DNA of 64,000 nucleotides, from positions 268,260 to 332,259 of the forward strand of contig NW_023998651.1 in assembly GCF_014805625.2 (NCBI RefSeq), given 5' to 3'. The position numbers and the translations under genes are program-made. The first letter of the stretch is position 1, and the number at the start of each line of letters is the position of its first letter. The notes under the pieces are model-generated. The model searched no databases. It had not been told where the DNA came from and was given only the letters and a program-made list of their open reading frames with translations. The DNA is from Glossina fuscipes. Its lineage: Eukaryota > Arthropoda > Insecta > Diptera > Glossinidae. Shown here in pieces: positions 37,250-48,743 of the stretch.

Positions 37250-38730
37250 ATTATCTCCTGAAACGCCTTCTAATCACAATCCTCCCTGCTAAATAAGAGA
37301 AATATATCATCAGCAAATATATAGCGCTCACAAAAAGTACTACGCGTAAGTAGGTCATTAACATATAACATGAAAAACAATGGCGCCAATACTGAACCTT
37401 CGGGTACTCCGGCATATACGCGACAAGTAGTCGAATAAGTGCGATTAATGTCAACAAATTGAGTTCTCCCAGTTAAATACGAGTACACTAGCTCACATCC
37501 CGGTTTCGAAAATCCCAACTGCCCAGCAAGCTTAATAATAAATCCCAAGTGATTAATGTTGTTAAATGCCTTCGAAAGATCCAAAGCTATAAGCGTTTTC
37601 ATGTGAGAACAATTCACATCACCCTTAATAGTATCCGTTAACTTTATTAATAAGCTCGTGGTGCTGTGCCCCCGACGAAACGCACACTGGGACGGTGAAA
37701 TAGGTCCCTGCGCAGCAGTAAGAATCTGATCCTTTAGAATATGTTCAAAAACATATCAACCAAAATGTTGATAAAATATTTTCTTCTTTCCTTCCGTAAA
37801 GTTTTTTTAACTATATTCCGATAACGGCAATAAACACGCCAATCATTTAAAGATCGAGTAGCTTGGAAAGTGGAGTATAGATAGTTCCTAAGGATTATGG
37901 CCTACTTCACAGTACTACACGTCTTCCACTTATCAATGTCATAGGGGATAACTTTTCTGACAACGGAAACACAAGAGTATATTGATTTAAAAACGAACAC
38001 GAAAGTTCCGACTGAACTTCAACAGTCATAACATTAAGAAAGCTGGTTGAGTCAAACTCACCTAAACAAGCAGAGATCCCACCCCAATAAACATGTTTAA
38101 AGTCTCTGTATTCAATCACGGAAGAGACGTATCTACACTTCATCCTAAAGCTTGCATAGTCCTAAAGCTTGCATAGATCCTAAAGCTTGCATGATAAGAT
38201 ATGTATGGGCATTGCACGTAATTAGAATAGTTAAGCAATGTATCATCACTAAGCAGCCAATAGCCAAGTAGACATGTAGATTGGTGCGCTAAATCTTAGT
38301 AAGTAGGTTTTATATTGTGTGATATAGGAAGCTTACACCTCGAACAAACAGATCTGATAACATTAGATTTAGTTACATCAATGAGATAGCATTTAAAATC
38401 ACCAACTATCATAATAAACGAGTACTTCGTTAAAAGCTTTAAATGACAATTTACAAAGCCTCTAATGCTATCACTCGGAAAATAGACGACTCCAAAAAGA
38501 ACGCTTACTGCTCCAACATCTACTTTAAGTAATAGCGACTCAAACTCACCATGTTTAAACCCTTCAAAAATTATCTTGAAACTAATACCATGGATTATAT
38601 AGATACCTACATCTCCTCCTCGAACTAAAAGTCTATAATTTCTAATAACGTTATACCCAGGAATAAGCACAGATCGACAAGTGACGTGGGGTTTTAACCA
38701 TGTTTCAAAGATGGTAAACCTAGATCAAAT
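37250..38730 (-). pseudogene. LINE ORF2: endonuclease and reverse transcriptase
   Basis: Endonuclease: ETWLKPHVT (catalytic Glu region, about 38,690), LIPGYNVIRNYRLLVRGGD with VGIYI, LLLKVDVGAVSVLFGVVYFP and FIMIVGDFK (38,670-38,296). Linker: EYRDFKHVYWGGISACLGEF. RT: QCAFRRGHSTTSLLIKLTDT (about 37,690), then 37,617-37,270 with LDLSKAFNNINHLGFIIKL, YAGVPEGSVLAPLFFMLYVN and the catalytic RYIFADDIFLLFSRE (FADD). Stops and frameshifts separate all blocks. The PQG signature reads PEG. The RT thumb and C-terminus are absent. Confidence 0.75.
38143..38192. repeat. Three tandem copies of a 17-18-bp unit
   Basis: tcctaaagcttgcatag at 38,143 and 38,160, then tcctaaagcttgcat at 38,178. It lies inside LINE family C between the endonuclease and the RT linker and looks like a local slippage expansion. 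Confidence 0.85.
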
Positions 38731-39102
38731 TTGTCCATAACCGGAGCCTTAAGTTCATCAAATTTCACAGAGTGAAAAGAAGGTTTAATACTCTGACAAT
38801 TTTTACGCGCTATCCTCATATGTTCAGTCAATTCTCGATTCAAAGACACATGAGCTAGCGCACGCAACGGGACCGAAATTAGGGTTAGTCAACTGATCCA
38901 CAATCAAAGCTAAGTAAGAAGACGGGGAACAAACTGCAAAATATAACAACATCTACATTAAAAAAAGAATTCAATTGCAGTAATTGTTATTAATAAAAAG
39001 TATACTGTAGAACACTACCTTACTAGCCCACAATATGGCAATCACGCTAAATAATTCCATCAAATACTCAGTTGGCAGTTCTGCAAATTACACGCAAAAA
39101 CA

Positions 39103-39720
39103 TTATTCAGCTTTTGTTATAATTGTTATTCCTAAGATTTCCTTACAGCCTTGAAGATCCAATTTGGCACCGTTACCACCAGATAGTACCAGAATCGCAT
39201 AAGGTATCAAGGCGTCAACAATCCTGAAACGCACAATTGTACCCTCCCTACGAAGATTAGCACAAGTCTTATTCAACTCCCCAGCTGCTGGGCGCTGATG
39301 ACCGTTGAGATAGACGCGCTGCCGCAAAATCTCTTGTGTAAACTTAGGATCATCTACACAATCCACAGCATAGAGCGCGCGTACCTTAATGTTCTTAAAG
39401 TACTTCCCAATCGCGTTAAATTTAATTAAATTATTTTCATATAACCAACACAGCTAATGCCGTGCAGTGCAATAGTCGCTGAGTAATACTTCGCTATCTT
39501 AATCGCTGTTCCAGGCATGTCATTTATATCCTCGGGCAAGCTACTGATAATTAAGTTTGACCTGTTTACCAGTCTATAAAACGCATTAATTTTTGCATTT
39601 ATGACAACCAATTTTGAGTTTAAATCCTCCTAAATTTGACTAAGCCTTTGTTGACAGGACTTCATCCTGACTTTAATCAAATCAATATTCAACTTAAACT
39701 CCTATTTAAAAGCAATTATG
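39103..39720 (-). pseudogene. LINE ORF1 relic (coiled coil plus RNA-binding domain)
   Basis: Minus strand: a helical start LNIDLIKVRMKSCQQRLSQI, a stop, then LNSKLVVINAKINAFYRLVN and RSNLIISSLPEDINDMPGTA (39,611-39,426), then after a break FTQEILRQRVYLNGHQRPAA and GELNKTCANLRREG (39,366-39,103). The RSNLIIxxLP and RVYLNxHQxPxxxxL pattern is the insect LINE ORF1 RRM-CTD type. Would bind LINE RNA. Upstream of the ORF2 in the correct order. Confidence 0.6.
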
Positions 39721-40969
39721 GCCACACTCAATGATTCTTTCATTGGAAGTTGCAGTTTCACAGAGAGTTCTTCAAGAAGAATTCTTCCAAATTCCCCAAG
39801 GACGCCACAGAATTCAGAACAAAATATGCAAGACAGGCATACTATCCCAAATTTTTACAATCTCAATATTACAAAACCATATTATATTGAAGATTAAAAC
39901 AGAGTCCAAATCGGGATTAACGTTTATTTTAGCTAGCGGAGAGAACATAGGTTTTTATATGGTAGACTGCCGAAGTTGGGTCCAAGCACGTTTCTAATCT
40001 ACTTTCCTCTAGTTTCATTTTATATTTGTATTTTAATAATGAGTTTTTTCTTTCATAATTTTCAAAATCATTTAAAGAAGGTTTCTTTTTCTTATTTTAT
40101 AGAATAGTAATAAAGTGGCAATCACACGTATATAGATTTTGAATCGTTTTCTTCTTGTCTTTTCGTAGTAGAAAACATGTTTTAAAATTTATTTAAAGTT
40201 TGCTGAACACTTACCACGAGTCATAAAATATTTGTTATAAAATATACGTTGATTTGCATTCATAAATCTTTTGGTTTTACTTGTCCTTTCTTGTCTTCTC
40301 CTTTTACTTGTCTTCGTTTTTGTAGTTTTGTCGAAATATTTTTGCAATCCACTTAATTTTTATGAACAGCTTTCGACAATTCTGTCCTTGTTGTCCCAAT
40401 ATTTGGTTTAATGAGTAATCTCCGTTCTAGCAACAAAAAAATTGGATGCAAATACTGTTTTTCGTTGGCTGACCACACATTACACACAAACACAATTGTT
40501 TTTTTTTTTTTCTTAAAGAAGTTTTTGTCAACATTGCCTTTTTTTGTAAACATTTCTGTTGACATGAGGCTCACTAACTGAGCAAGTATGTAAGAATATA
40601 AAATGGAACTGGGTTAAATACACAACCGAATCTAATATGTATTCTTTCTATTAAGTAAAACCTGTTTTTAATACTAAATTAAATGTTATTAGAACAATCA
40701 TTATTAAAATTTTTCAGTTTTTTTTTTTCTAAATCTATTAATATTAATAAATCTTTTTATAATATACTGACACTTTTCGCTATGTTCATTAACTTCGCAC
40801 AACTTGCTTCTCTGTTCACTTTTTATAACCAGCTCCGTGAAATTGTTCTCCTTCTTCCTTCTTTCCTTTTTACTTGTGCTTGCAAGCATGCTAATCTTTC
40901 AGGCCTACCAACTTATTTTGTTTCTCGTATAATCACTAAAGTTCATCCTTTAATTTAACAACCCTACAT
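39721..40969. other. No gene recognised
   Basis: AT-rich. ORFs at 39,731-39,997 (+) and 40,683-40,958 (+) have no recognisable features. Confidence 0.4.
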
Positions 40970-41520
40970 GCAACAATGCTACAGGATTGCGTTTGTAACA
41001 AATGTTACAAATCTTAAAACAATATTAGAAAGATTACGGACTTACGACTTAAATTTAAAATAGTTGCAACTTTTCAATTTCACAAACATAGAAAAGGAAT
41101 TGTTGGCAATTCACTTTGAAATAACCTATTTGGACCATATCTATTTGATAGAAAATTCACAGGACTAACCGACCACACACCAATTGTATCACTACTTTTC
41201 TAGAAAAATCCCACCTCAAAATCAATCAGCATACGGATGGAACTATTTTACTACGACTTTAATATAATAAACAAAAAGGATTTAAACGATACCAACCCAT
41301 AGGGACTAAGTATAAAGTCGGACATACTGGAAGAAATTATCACCACATCCAGAAAAGACCAGAAATGAATAAAGAAGACTTTTATAATAACACGAAGTAA
41401 ATCGGCAAAAGAAAACTTAAATGAAGGGCAGTTAAGTATATGGGAATGTACGAGAATAAATTATACAAAAAATCAGAATTTAAATTTGAAAACGGTATTA
41501 AAGATTGTAACGCGTTTTTC
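40970..41520 (+). pseudogene. pol: Gypsy RT end and RNase H
   Basis: TNLKTILERLRTYDLNLK (RT thumb side), a stop, then NIEKELLAIHFEI (RNase H entry), LFGPYLFDRKFTGLTDHTPI (RNase H core, cf. the TDHxP motif), then YYDFNIINKKDLNDTNP with the expected ADALSR site lost, and a tail with TRSKSAKENLNEGQLSIWE. The RT catalytic domain is missing upstream. Several stops. 41,521-42,699 holds nothing recognisable. Confidence 0.55.
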
Positions 41521-42699
41521 TTTTAGACCTGGAGTTGTTTTTTGTGAAACCTGGCTATCTCAGTTACGTTACAAAAACAAAAAAGAATTTAACCTACTAC
41601 AAGTAATGTTAAAGGGATTTCAAATATTATGATTATGGTCAGTCTATACTGTTACTCTGTCCGTCAGTCTAGATTCTTGTAGCTGTTGGTCCGTTAAGTC
41701 ATTGTCTATGGTTACATCCACACACACACACTTACTTACCTCATCTTCGCGACACCTTCTCTTCATCTAATTAATATGTGGCATAATGAACGTAATTTTT
41801 ACTTTTTTTTTTTATTGTTACTTCTTATGTCTAGTGGAATTTGTAAACAATAGTTCATAACTATGTTTTTATGTTCAATAGAGTATTCGTATTAATTTTT
41901 CGGTTCATTTTTTTTTTGCAAATATATTTTGTTAAAGTTTTCTTTTGTTTTGTTTAACTAATTTTTCTTCTTTTCTTACTTCGCGTGATGTTCTCTTTCC
42001 TTCCTTTCCTCGCATAGCGTTTACTTTGCGTGGTTATTGTACTTCTATTCCTTCTTTTTAACTAATCCTATTACATTGACTTTTCATTTAATCCGTTTAT
42101 TGAAATTCGTCTTAATTGTTATAGTAAAGCGAAGATTTGGGATCAGACTTTCGTTAAATTAATGTAGATTATGTAATAATTTTTTGCGACTGTTTCTTAG
42201 TAACCCAATTAAGCGGTTAAGTAGGCTTTTCATTTACTTACCTCAAATATGAAAAAATGAACTTTAATTTCCTCTACAGTTTCTAGATATATTTTTTTTT
42301 TTTTTGGTATAAATATATGCTTCGCGATTTTTTTTCATTTTTTAAATTATTGCCGAAGCACTCGAGTCTTACTAACCGACTATCTAGTTCTTTTTACTTC
42401 ACTATTATGTTAAAGACTGAATCTTCGCTCCCAATTGCGGACTCTTGATCTGCCTCGCCCGTATTCTCTCTTGTCTCGGTAATTAAAAAATAAGCATGCC
42501 ATTTGCGTATGCAAAACACATCCTTATGCTATACAAACGGGGTTTGGACTTCTCTTTTCATATTTTTGTCTTTAAATAACGTCACTTTGTGAGCGGAGAG
42601 TTATGAAGAGAAATCTTGGTTAACAAAATTCCATTATTATATGTAACACTACTCTTTTTGTAAAGAGTACAAAATAAGCTCACTGTCAGAAACCTCTAG

Positions 42700-44085
42700 C
42701 ACGTATATACGCGGACGCTACAAGATGTAATCGAAAATATTAACGAATTAAACTTCGAACCCGTAGGATACTATGAATGTCCAGACCATTTCGCTCTTGA
42801 AAAACTTGACGTCAAAACTTAATAAATTCTATTATAAAGACGCGCTGAATGTAGATGAAGGAATACGTAAAAAATTATCCAAAGCAATATTAAAGAAAGA
42901 ACTAAAAGAATATCACACAGGCCTACAAGCAACAGACTTCGGAGTAAGAAAAACATTCCAAAAATTAAGTCAAAAATATATCAAGCGAAAAATATTTAAT
43001 TTGATAAAGAGTTGTATAAAACGGTGTCACAACAGTGTCACATTTGACAAACATATAAACAAACCAAACACATAAAAGAACTCATTACAGTAATAGACAC
43101 AGCATCCATATCTTTTGAAACATTATGCATAGAGACATTAGCACCGATAAAACCTTCTAATATTAAAAATATAGTGTGAGTTAACAAAATATAAAACCTC
43201 GCAATCCGCTGAGTTGCCGATTAGGCAAGAGTCTCGACTAGCAACTCAATGGTCGTGGGTTCAAATCTCAAATGCGGTAGAATTTTTAACAAAAGCGGAA
43301 AGCCTTAGATGCTAGTGCTTTCAGACTTAATCTTAGAATTTATTCTCTGGCTAAATTTATACTAATAATAATACCAATAATAATAAAACCACACATCTTA
43401 TCGAGAATAAAAGCATAAGATCGATCGTTAAAATTTTAATAGAAAAATTGATACTTAAACATGGTTAGGTTAATGTATTAAAATCCAGCAGAGGGAGAGA
43501 ATTTGATAATCAAATAATGAAAGAAATATGTCAGTTACTCGAAAAAAAAGTTCTTCACCACTTGTCACCCTAAAATATTAGGCACCGTTGAAAGAAACCA
43601 TAGAAACCTTCGCGAACACTTTTTCGCCGTCACAATATACAATGAATGGAATAAATACTGTACGTTTTCATAAAAAACTACCCTCCATATAAAAACACAA
43701 AACCTTCCCTTTGAGTTACTATTTAAAAGATTTGAAGGAAACTAAATGAGACAATATTGAAACCAAAATCAACTTATAACTTAAACAATTATGCCAACGA
43801 ACTAAAATCCATATTAAAATAGTCTATAGAAGAAGCTAGGATGTTTGTAAACAAAGCAAAAGAAGCGAGAAAACTAATTCATTACGTCAATCAAAATAGG
43901 CGATCTAATATTGATAAAGAGTTTTAACACAAAAAGATTATGATAAGCCATATGAAGAACCATACGAAGTAATAAATATTATGGAAACCAAGATAATTAT
44001 AAAAATTGAAGACAGAATAAAACTATCCAAAAACTATCCTGAAAATCCAGCTAAAAATATTGCACCCAATGTAATATATACATAA
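42700..44085 (+). pseudogene. pol: Gypsy integrase, split by a SINE
   Basis: 42,773-43,075 reads LKEYHTGLQATDFGVRKTFQ and IFNLIKSCIKRCHNS, the HHCC zinc domain with one Cys-x2-Cys degraded to CIKRC. The core follows in another frame (ELITVIDTASISFETLCIE, about 43,078-43,135). After the SINE, from about 43,560, the core resumes with ERNHRNLREHFFAVTIYNEW then NLPFELLFKRFE; the third catalytic Glu falls in the ERNH block. The C-terminal part runs to about 44,085 with many stops. Confidence 0.55.
43199..43382 (+). mobile_element. tRNA-derived SINE with 8-bp target duplications
   Basis: A 184-bp insert flanked by direct repeats ataaaacc at 43,191-43,198 and 43,383-43,390. It starts tcgcaatccgctgag and has Pol III box A-like ttgccgattagg at about 43,214-43,225, box B-like ggttcaaatct at about 43,258-43,268, a T-stem-like tggg/ctca pair around the T loop, and a tail of aataataataccaataat repeats. 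It interrupts the gypsy integrase, proving it is an insertion. The parent tRNA is not identified. Confidence 0.8.
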
Positions 44086-44492
44086 ATTTTTTAAAATTTA
44101 TACTACACATGCGTTATAAGTAGAATCATATACATTTATTTACAATATGTACAAACTGTATATAAATGAAAAAATTCGTATATATAAAACAGATATATAT
44201 ATTCCAAGCAATTATAAACTACAGTCAACAATTCTTTATATATACTACCAAATTTATTGTAATTAGAATCCAGTACAAAATTGTTGACTTCAACGATTAT
44301 TAATGTTGGTCACAAAGTAAGGTATAGGTAAGCCTGGGAAAACAAAGAGCAGTCTTGATAGATGAGTGCAAGGAAGCGTCTTTCGTCCTTACTGATATTA
44401 ATTCCGCCCGCATAAGTGTCCACCCGTAGGCCTAAAAACACATCATACTGTAAGAAGCCAAACTTCCTTACCCGCTCCGAATGTTAAAAGAA

Positions 44493-45053
44493 TGGGTTCT
44501 ATATGTTCTTTCAGTGTTACTGTGCAATTTTTGCGAGATAAGACGGAAGATATAGATTTTGTCGGTAATAGTGGATTTTGGGATGCGCTACATTGAAAAA
44601 ACTTTTTGCTTGATGTGCCATTCTTTTTTTGTGGGATGAGTCACGCGTTTTTTTGAGTTGTGGGATGAGACAAGGTGTGATTCATCCCACCCAAAGGGCT
44701 GAATCACGCCTTTTTTGGTGTTTGCGCCCACCCGAAGACGTCCGAATGTGACCCGAATGACATTCGTGAGAGTTTTTTTTAACCCGGTGGTCTGAGATGT
44801 ATGTTCGTGTTGGGGTTTTCGAGAGTATTGTTGTGCCGTTGTTGCAAACCTATGTTGGAAATGAAGTATACCCTACCCTGGTATGTAGTTAATTGTGCTG
44901 AGATTTGTGCATTTCGATACAATTTTTGTACTGTGAGAATTTTTTATGATTGTTACTTGTGCTTTGATTTACTGACCTATCTTAACGCTATTAATGGATG
45001 ATCTATATTGTTTTTTAATCGCAAAAAAGACCTAGAACTTGTATAAATATCTT
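44493..45053 (+). repeat. Left terminal inverted repeat of the Polinton
   Basis: Complementary to 60,678-61,295. Clear anchors: gacggaagatatagattttg, tttgtgggatgagtcacgcg, ctaccctggtatgtagttaa and gacctagaacttgtataaat. Inner limit about 45,053; the outer limit fades at about 44,493. An ORF at 44,801-45,001 lies wholly in the repeat and is not a gene. Confidence 0.92.
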
Positions 45054-45059
45054 ACTATT

Positions 45060-45680
45060 GTAAGGTAAAAATAAACAAGAAAACCACAAAAAAATTGAAT
45101 TACTTAAAAAATTTTTTTTTTTTTGTTTTTTAAATAAGGTGATATTTTTAGGAACTTTGAGGTTTTTAGAGGAATGTATGAGGTAAAAAAATTGAATTAA
45201 TTAAAAACTATTCTATTTTTGAAATCTTTAGAAGTTTTCAGAAGTTGAGAACTTTTGATGTTTTCAGAAGAATATGTTATATATTAGGTATGGAAACCAC
45301 AAAAAATAAAATTAATTAAGAACTACTTTATTTTTAGGAACTTTCGACGTTTTTCTGAAGAAATGTGTGAGATATGGAAACCACAAAAAAATAATATTTT
45401 TTTTTTGTTTTTGGAATGTGATGAGAAAGTGTTATCTATAGAAAGTTTGGGTTTTTCCGAAGAAATGTGTAAGATATGGAAACCACAAAAAAAAAATATT
45501 TTTTTGGAATGTGATGAGAAAGTGTTATCTATAGAAAGTTTGGGTTTTTCCGAAGAAATGTGTAAGACATGGAAACCACAAAAAAAAAATATTTTTTTGG
45601 AATGTGATGAGAAAGTGTTATCTATAGAAAGTTTGGGTTTTTCTGAAGAAATGTGTTATAAATGTATAACAGATTTATAG
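45060..45680 (+). repeat. Subterminal tandem repeat with in-frame 31-aa units
   Basis: Three full units plus a partial at 45,363 (102 bp), 45,465 (93 bp), 45,558 (93 bp) and 45,651 (partial). All are multiples of three and stay open as MCxxWKPQKKNIF then LECDEKVLSIESLGFSEE repeated. More degenerate copies (gaaaccacaaaaaa ... ttttcagaag) extend left to about 45,060, linking to the TIR, which also holds aaccacaaa motifs. Whether this is a 105-aa protein or a coding-looking satellite is undecided; the frame may stay open simply because the units are near-identical. Confidence 0.8.
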
Positions 45681-45784
45681 AATACATAGATTTTAGGGTA
45701 TTAAAGGCGTCCAGCATTTAGAAGTATATAACATTCTAAAGTATATCATCAACAGTATTTGAATATATTTATCAAAAAAATAAT

Positions 45785-46123
45785 ATGGATATGGTGAAGG
45801 TATTAAATAATATTGGCGAGAGTCCAGCGTATGAGAAGAAAATTATGTCGCTGAAGGACTTTCCAAAGGACAATCGTTTAAGGATATTATCAGCCTAGAG
45901 GAAGCAAACAAGATATGGTAAAAAGATCATGTTACACCTTGAAGATCACGTCTTGTTCCTACCCGATAAATTCAACGCGATAGACGATGAGATGTTAAAG
46001 GATCTTTCATCAGGACAAATTGATGTTGGGAAAGAGATAATTAACAACGAAAAATATTATAATTTTAATTTTAAACGAGTAGAGCAACAAGTATATATAT
46101 ATATAATATGTTTAAGTGTTTAG
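45785..46123 (+). pseudogene. Small Polinton protein, possible ssDNA-binding/OB-fold type
   Basis: First ORF inside the left end. Reads MDMVKVLNNIGESPAYEKKI, SLKDFPKDNRLRILSA, an amber stop at 45,896-45,898, then RKQTRYGKKIMLHLEDHVLF with LPDKFNAIDDEMLKDL in the same frame, ending at 46,123 in a (ta)n-derived tail. The pattern of a short basic strand, K/R-T-K/R-Y-G, hydrophobic strand and FLPxxF resembles small conserved proteins that I recall from insect Maverick-like loci. A beta-barrel nucleic-acid-binding role is an inference. The ORF prefers to start at the ATG at 45,785, not the internal ATG at 45,929. It precedes polB directly, which would suit a replication accessory protein. Confidence 0.5.
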
Positions 46124-46343
46124 CAATTCAAAAAAAAAAAAACTAAAAATAAAAAAAAATTAACCGCTTGTTTTGTAATTTTTCTCTCATCTATTTTGTG
46201 GTTGAAGTTTTTTTTATCTCACTCCCTCTCCACCCTTCTTCTATAATTTAGGTAGTATAAATAAGTAGATTTTTGGATAATATACATCATTATTATGCTG
46301 AAATTTGAAAGCGTCAAGTGTTACAAATATTTAATAAAGAAAA

Positions 46344-48295
46344 ATGATAAATTTTACGTGCGATTTTCGCGGTAGAATATATAAGCAAAAGTGCTCCTTA
46401 TATCGTCACTTAAGGATGCATCATCAATTCAATTGTTTAACGTGTGAAGTGAAATTTTAATCTTTAAAGGATTTCATTAAACGTCAGCATTCGGCTAATG
46501 ATATTCGGAGAAAGGAAGAAAAAGATGTATATTGTGATAAATGTGAAATACTTGTAATGAAAGAAATGTGGCCTTATCATTTACGCACAAACTTCCACAA
46601 GGACAATTGGAATAAATGGGTGGATATGAGTGTAACGTGCGTTGAGTCCACATTTCACAATCGCATTGAAACGTACAAGTGGAAGAATAGAAACAAGGAC
46701 AAATAAATTCCGGAAGACTTTCTCACTACCATCGAGAACAATGTTAGGACATTACGAAATACTATGCAAAAGCATATAAATATTAAATTTCATTGCACAC
46801 TATGCTGTAAGTATAGCTTAATGAAGGAAGATTGTGAAGAGGAAATTTCACATCTTGAAATTAATATTAACAAATATCAACCTATAAAAGGATCGTCTTA
46901 TATACGTTTACCAAACAACACAAATAGAAATGGAATTATTGACAGGTTCGAGGTATAAGGGGTGGCATTGTTCAATGCTCCAAAAGATATTCTTTAGCTA
47001 ACAATAAATATGTAAGCGATTATGATCCTACTCAAGAATCAAATTATCTAATTCATTTAGATGTAAATAATTTGTACGGTTATGCTATGTCGCAATGTCT
47101 ACCCCATAAAAATTTTGAATGGATGACAAATTTGGAAAATTTTAATTTACATGAGGTGACAGATGACTCAGATATAGGGTATAGATTGGAAGTAGATTTA
47201 GAGTATCCATCTTCGTTACATGACTATCATAACGATCTACCGTTTTGTGCTGAAAATAAAAAAAATGCGCACATGAAATGTATCATATTAGTAACGGACT
47301 TAAACGATAAAACGCATTACGTTATACATTATCGCAAACTTCAACAATACATTCGACATGGTGTTGTTTTGAAGAAAATACACAAAATTCTTAAATTCAA
47401 TCAATCGGATTGGTTAAAAAAATACATTGATTTGAATAATTATCATAGAACGTTAGCTAAAAACTCTTTTGAGCAGAATTTCTTCAAATTATTGAACAAT
47501 GCTGTCTACGGCAAGACTATGGAAAATGTAGATAAAAGAAAAGTCATAAAAATAGTTTGCGAATGGGAGAATAGCGGTAAAAGGTTGGGTGCGAGAAGTC
47601 TTATAGCTAAACCGAATTTTCATAGTTCACTCAAAATTTCAGATGACATGATTATAATTCAAATGAATAAAGTACGAGTTGAGTACAATAAACCACTTTA
47701 CATTGATTTTACCGTGTTAGAATTATCCAAATAGAAAATGTATAATTTCCATTATGATTATATGAAGACTAAATATAAGGGAAATATTAATCTAAATTAT
47801 ATGGACACTGATTCGTTTATTTACGATATTAGAAGAAATTACTTATATGATGACATTCGAGATGATATCAACTATCATTTTGATACGTCCGTATATCCTA
47901 AACAAAATATATTCGATTTCCCCTTAATGAATAACACAGTGTTAGGAATGATGAAAGATAAATGCAATGAAAAATTAATGAAGGAATTCATTGGTTTACG
48001 CCCAAAAATGTATTCCTTTAAAATGGATGAAAATGGAGGAGAAAGTAAGAAAATTAAGGGTGTAAAACATTGTGTTACAGCTAAGCTAACCGTTGTTGAT
48101 TTTAGAAACTGTCTATTTGAAAAACAGTTGTATTATGATTCTATGTATGTTTTCGGATCAAAGATACACCAATTGTATACACAACATATTAATAAACTAG
48201 TTTTAAGCTACTTAGATGATAAAAGATTTGTAAGAGAGAATGGTATTAATACCTATGAATGGAAACATTATAAAATAAAGGGTAATGATAATTAA
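46344..48295 (+). pseudogene. polB: Protein-primed DNA polymerase B (pPolB), exonuclease region deleted
   Basis: Replicates the element from terminal proteins. N-terminal part (46,344-46,958): a C2H2-like finger whose second Cys is Arg (TCDFRGRIYKQKCSLYRHLR, then H), a YCDKCEILVMKEMW finger, and INKYQPIKGSSYIRLPNN. Stops at 46,458-46,460 and 46,704-46,706. At about 46,941-46,950 the text jumps in frame from NGIID to RGIRGGIVQCSKRYSLANNK, so the 3'-5' exonuclease region is missing. Then palm motif A (YLIHLDVNNLYGYAMSQ), motif B (LLNNAVYGKTMEN), an amber stop at 47,732-47,734 in frame, and motif C (NYMDTDSFIYDI). The natural C-terminus HYKIKGNDN ends at 48,295 and overlaps the protease 3' end by 50 bp. 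Palm residues are intact, but the gene is dead. Confidence 0.93.
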
Positions 48296-48743
48296 AAAAA
48301 CAAAACATATTTTTCTTATTTATTGATTTTATATATTTATATTTATTGAAATAGAATAATAAGCATAAAGGGCCACAATTAAAAGTGTTAAATTTTTGTT
48401 TTCGCTTATAATTGTATTGGATGGGTGATTTTAAGTAGTTAATCATTTCAATTGGTGGTTGTAGATTTCGAAAACTATCAAAATATTCTTTATAATTGTA
48501 TTTTTTATAGTAGGCTACCCAATGTGTTCCAGAACCCTTTGAATTATCTAGATTAACAATACCACATTCTTGTGCTAATAGTTTTAGGTAAAGAATTACG
48601 CATAAAAACACGTCTGAAATGTTTAAGTTGTTTACCGTACTTAATTAAATCGATATCCGTTAACGGTCGATTGGGTAGGTTGTTTAAAAGTTTTTTGGGG
48701 CTGGTCTGTAATAAAGTGCATATCCCTTTCTATAGGGTTTATG
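48246..48743 (-). pseudogene. Adenovirus-type cysteine protease (adenain-like)
   Basis: Cleaves capsid precursors in virus-like assembly. The 121-aa frame at 48,611-48,246 carries ECGIVNLDNSKGSGTHWVAY with the catalytic His in THW, the acidic residue in EYFDSFRNLQPP, and the catalytic Cys block FNTFNCGPLCLLFYF. Upstream the N-terminal half is in another frame (LLNNLPNRPLTDIDLIKYGK, then FRRVFMRNSLPK, about 48,710-48,575), with the frameshift near 48,570. It converges with polB and sits behind the hydrophobic peptide gene. All catalytic residues are visible, so decay is by frameshift only. Confidence 0.88.

Larger units (their letters stand above)
37200..39720 (-). mobile_element. Third LINE (ORF1 and ORF2), minus strand, family C
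   Basis: Reads right to left: ORF1 relic (39,720-39,103), ORF2 endonuclease (about 38,720-38,290), linker (38,143-37,907), RT (about 37,760-37,250). The 3' end is lost after the FADD region, so the element is 3' truncated or decayed. Both ORFs broken. Family is a two-ORF insect LINE; exact clade not determined. Confidence 0.7.
40970..44085 (+). mobile_element. Decayed Ty3/gypsy pol, interrupted by a SINE
   Basis: RT end and RNase H (40,970-41,520) and integrase (42,700-44,085) of one plus-strand gypsy-type element, with 1.2 kb of unrecognised sequence between and a tRNA-derived SINE inside the integrase at 43,199-43,382. LTRs not found. The Polinton begins about 400 bp downstream of its last recognisable codon. 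Confidence 0.6.

Noticed and set aside
43199..43290. A functional tRNA gene
   Set aside because: Box A and B are present but the acceptor and anticodon stems do not pair properly, and target duplications show it is a SINE.
44801..45001. 66-aa ORF with MFVLGFSRVLLCRCC start
   Set aside because: Lies entirely in the Polinton TIR and recurs as a shadow in the right TIR; not a gene.
45363..45680. CRISPR-like array
   Set aside because: Repeats are contiguous with no spacers, in a eukaryotic element.
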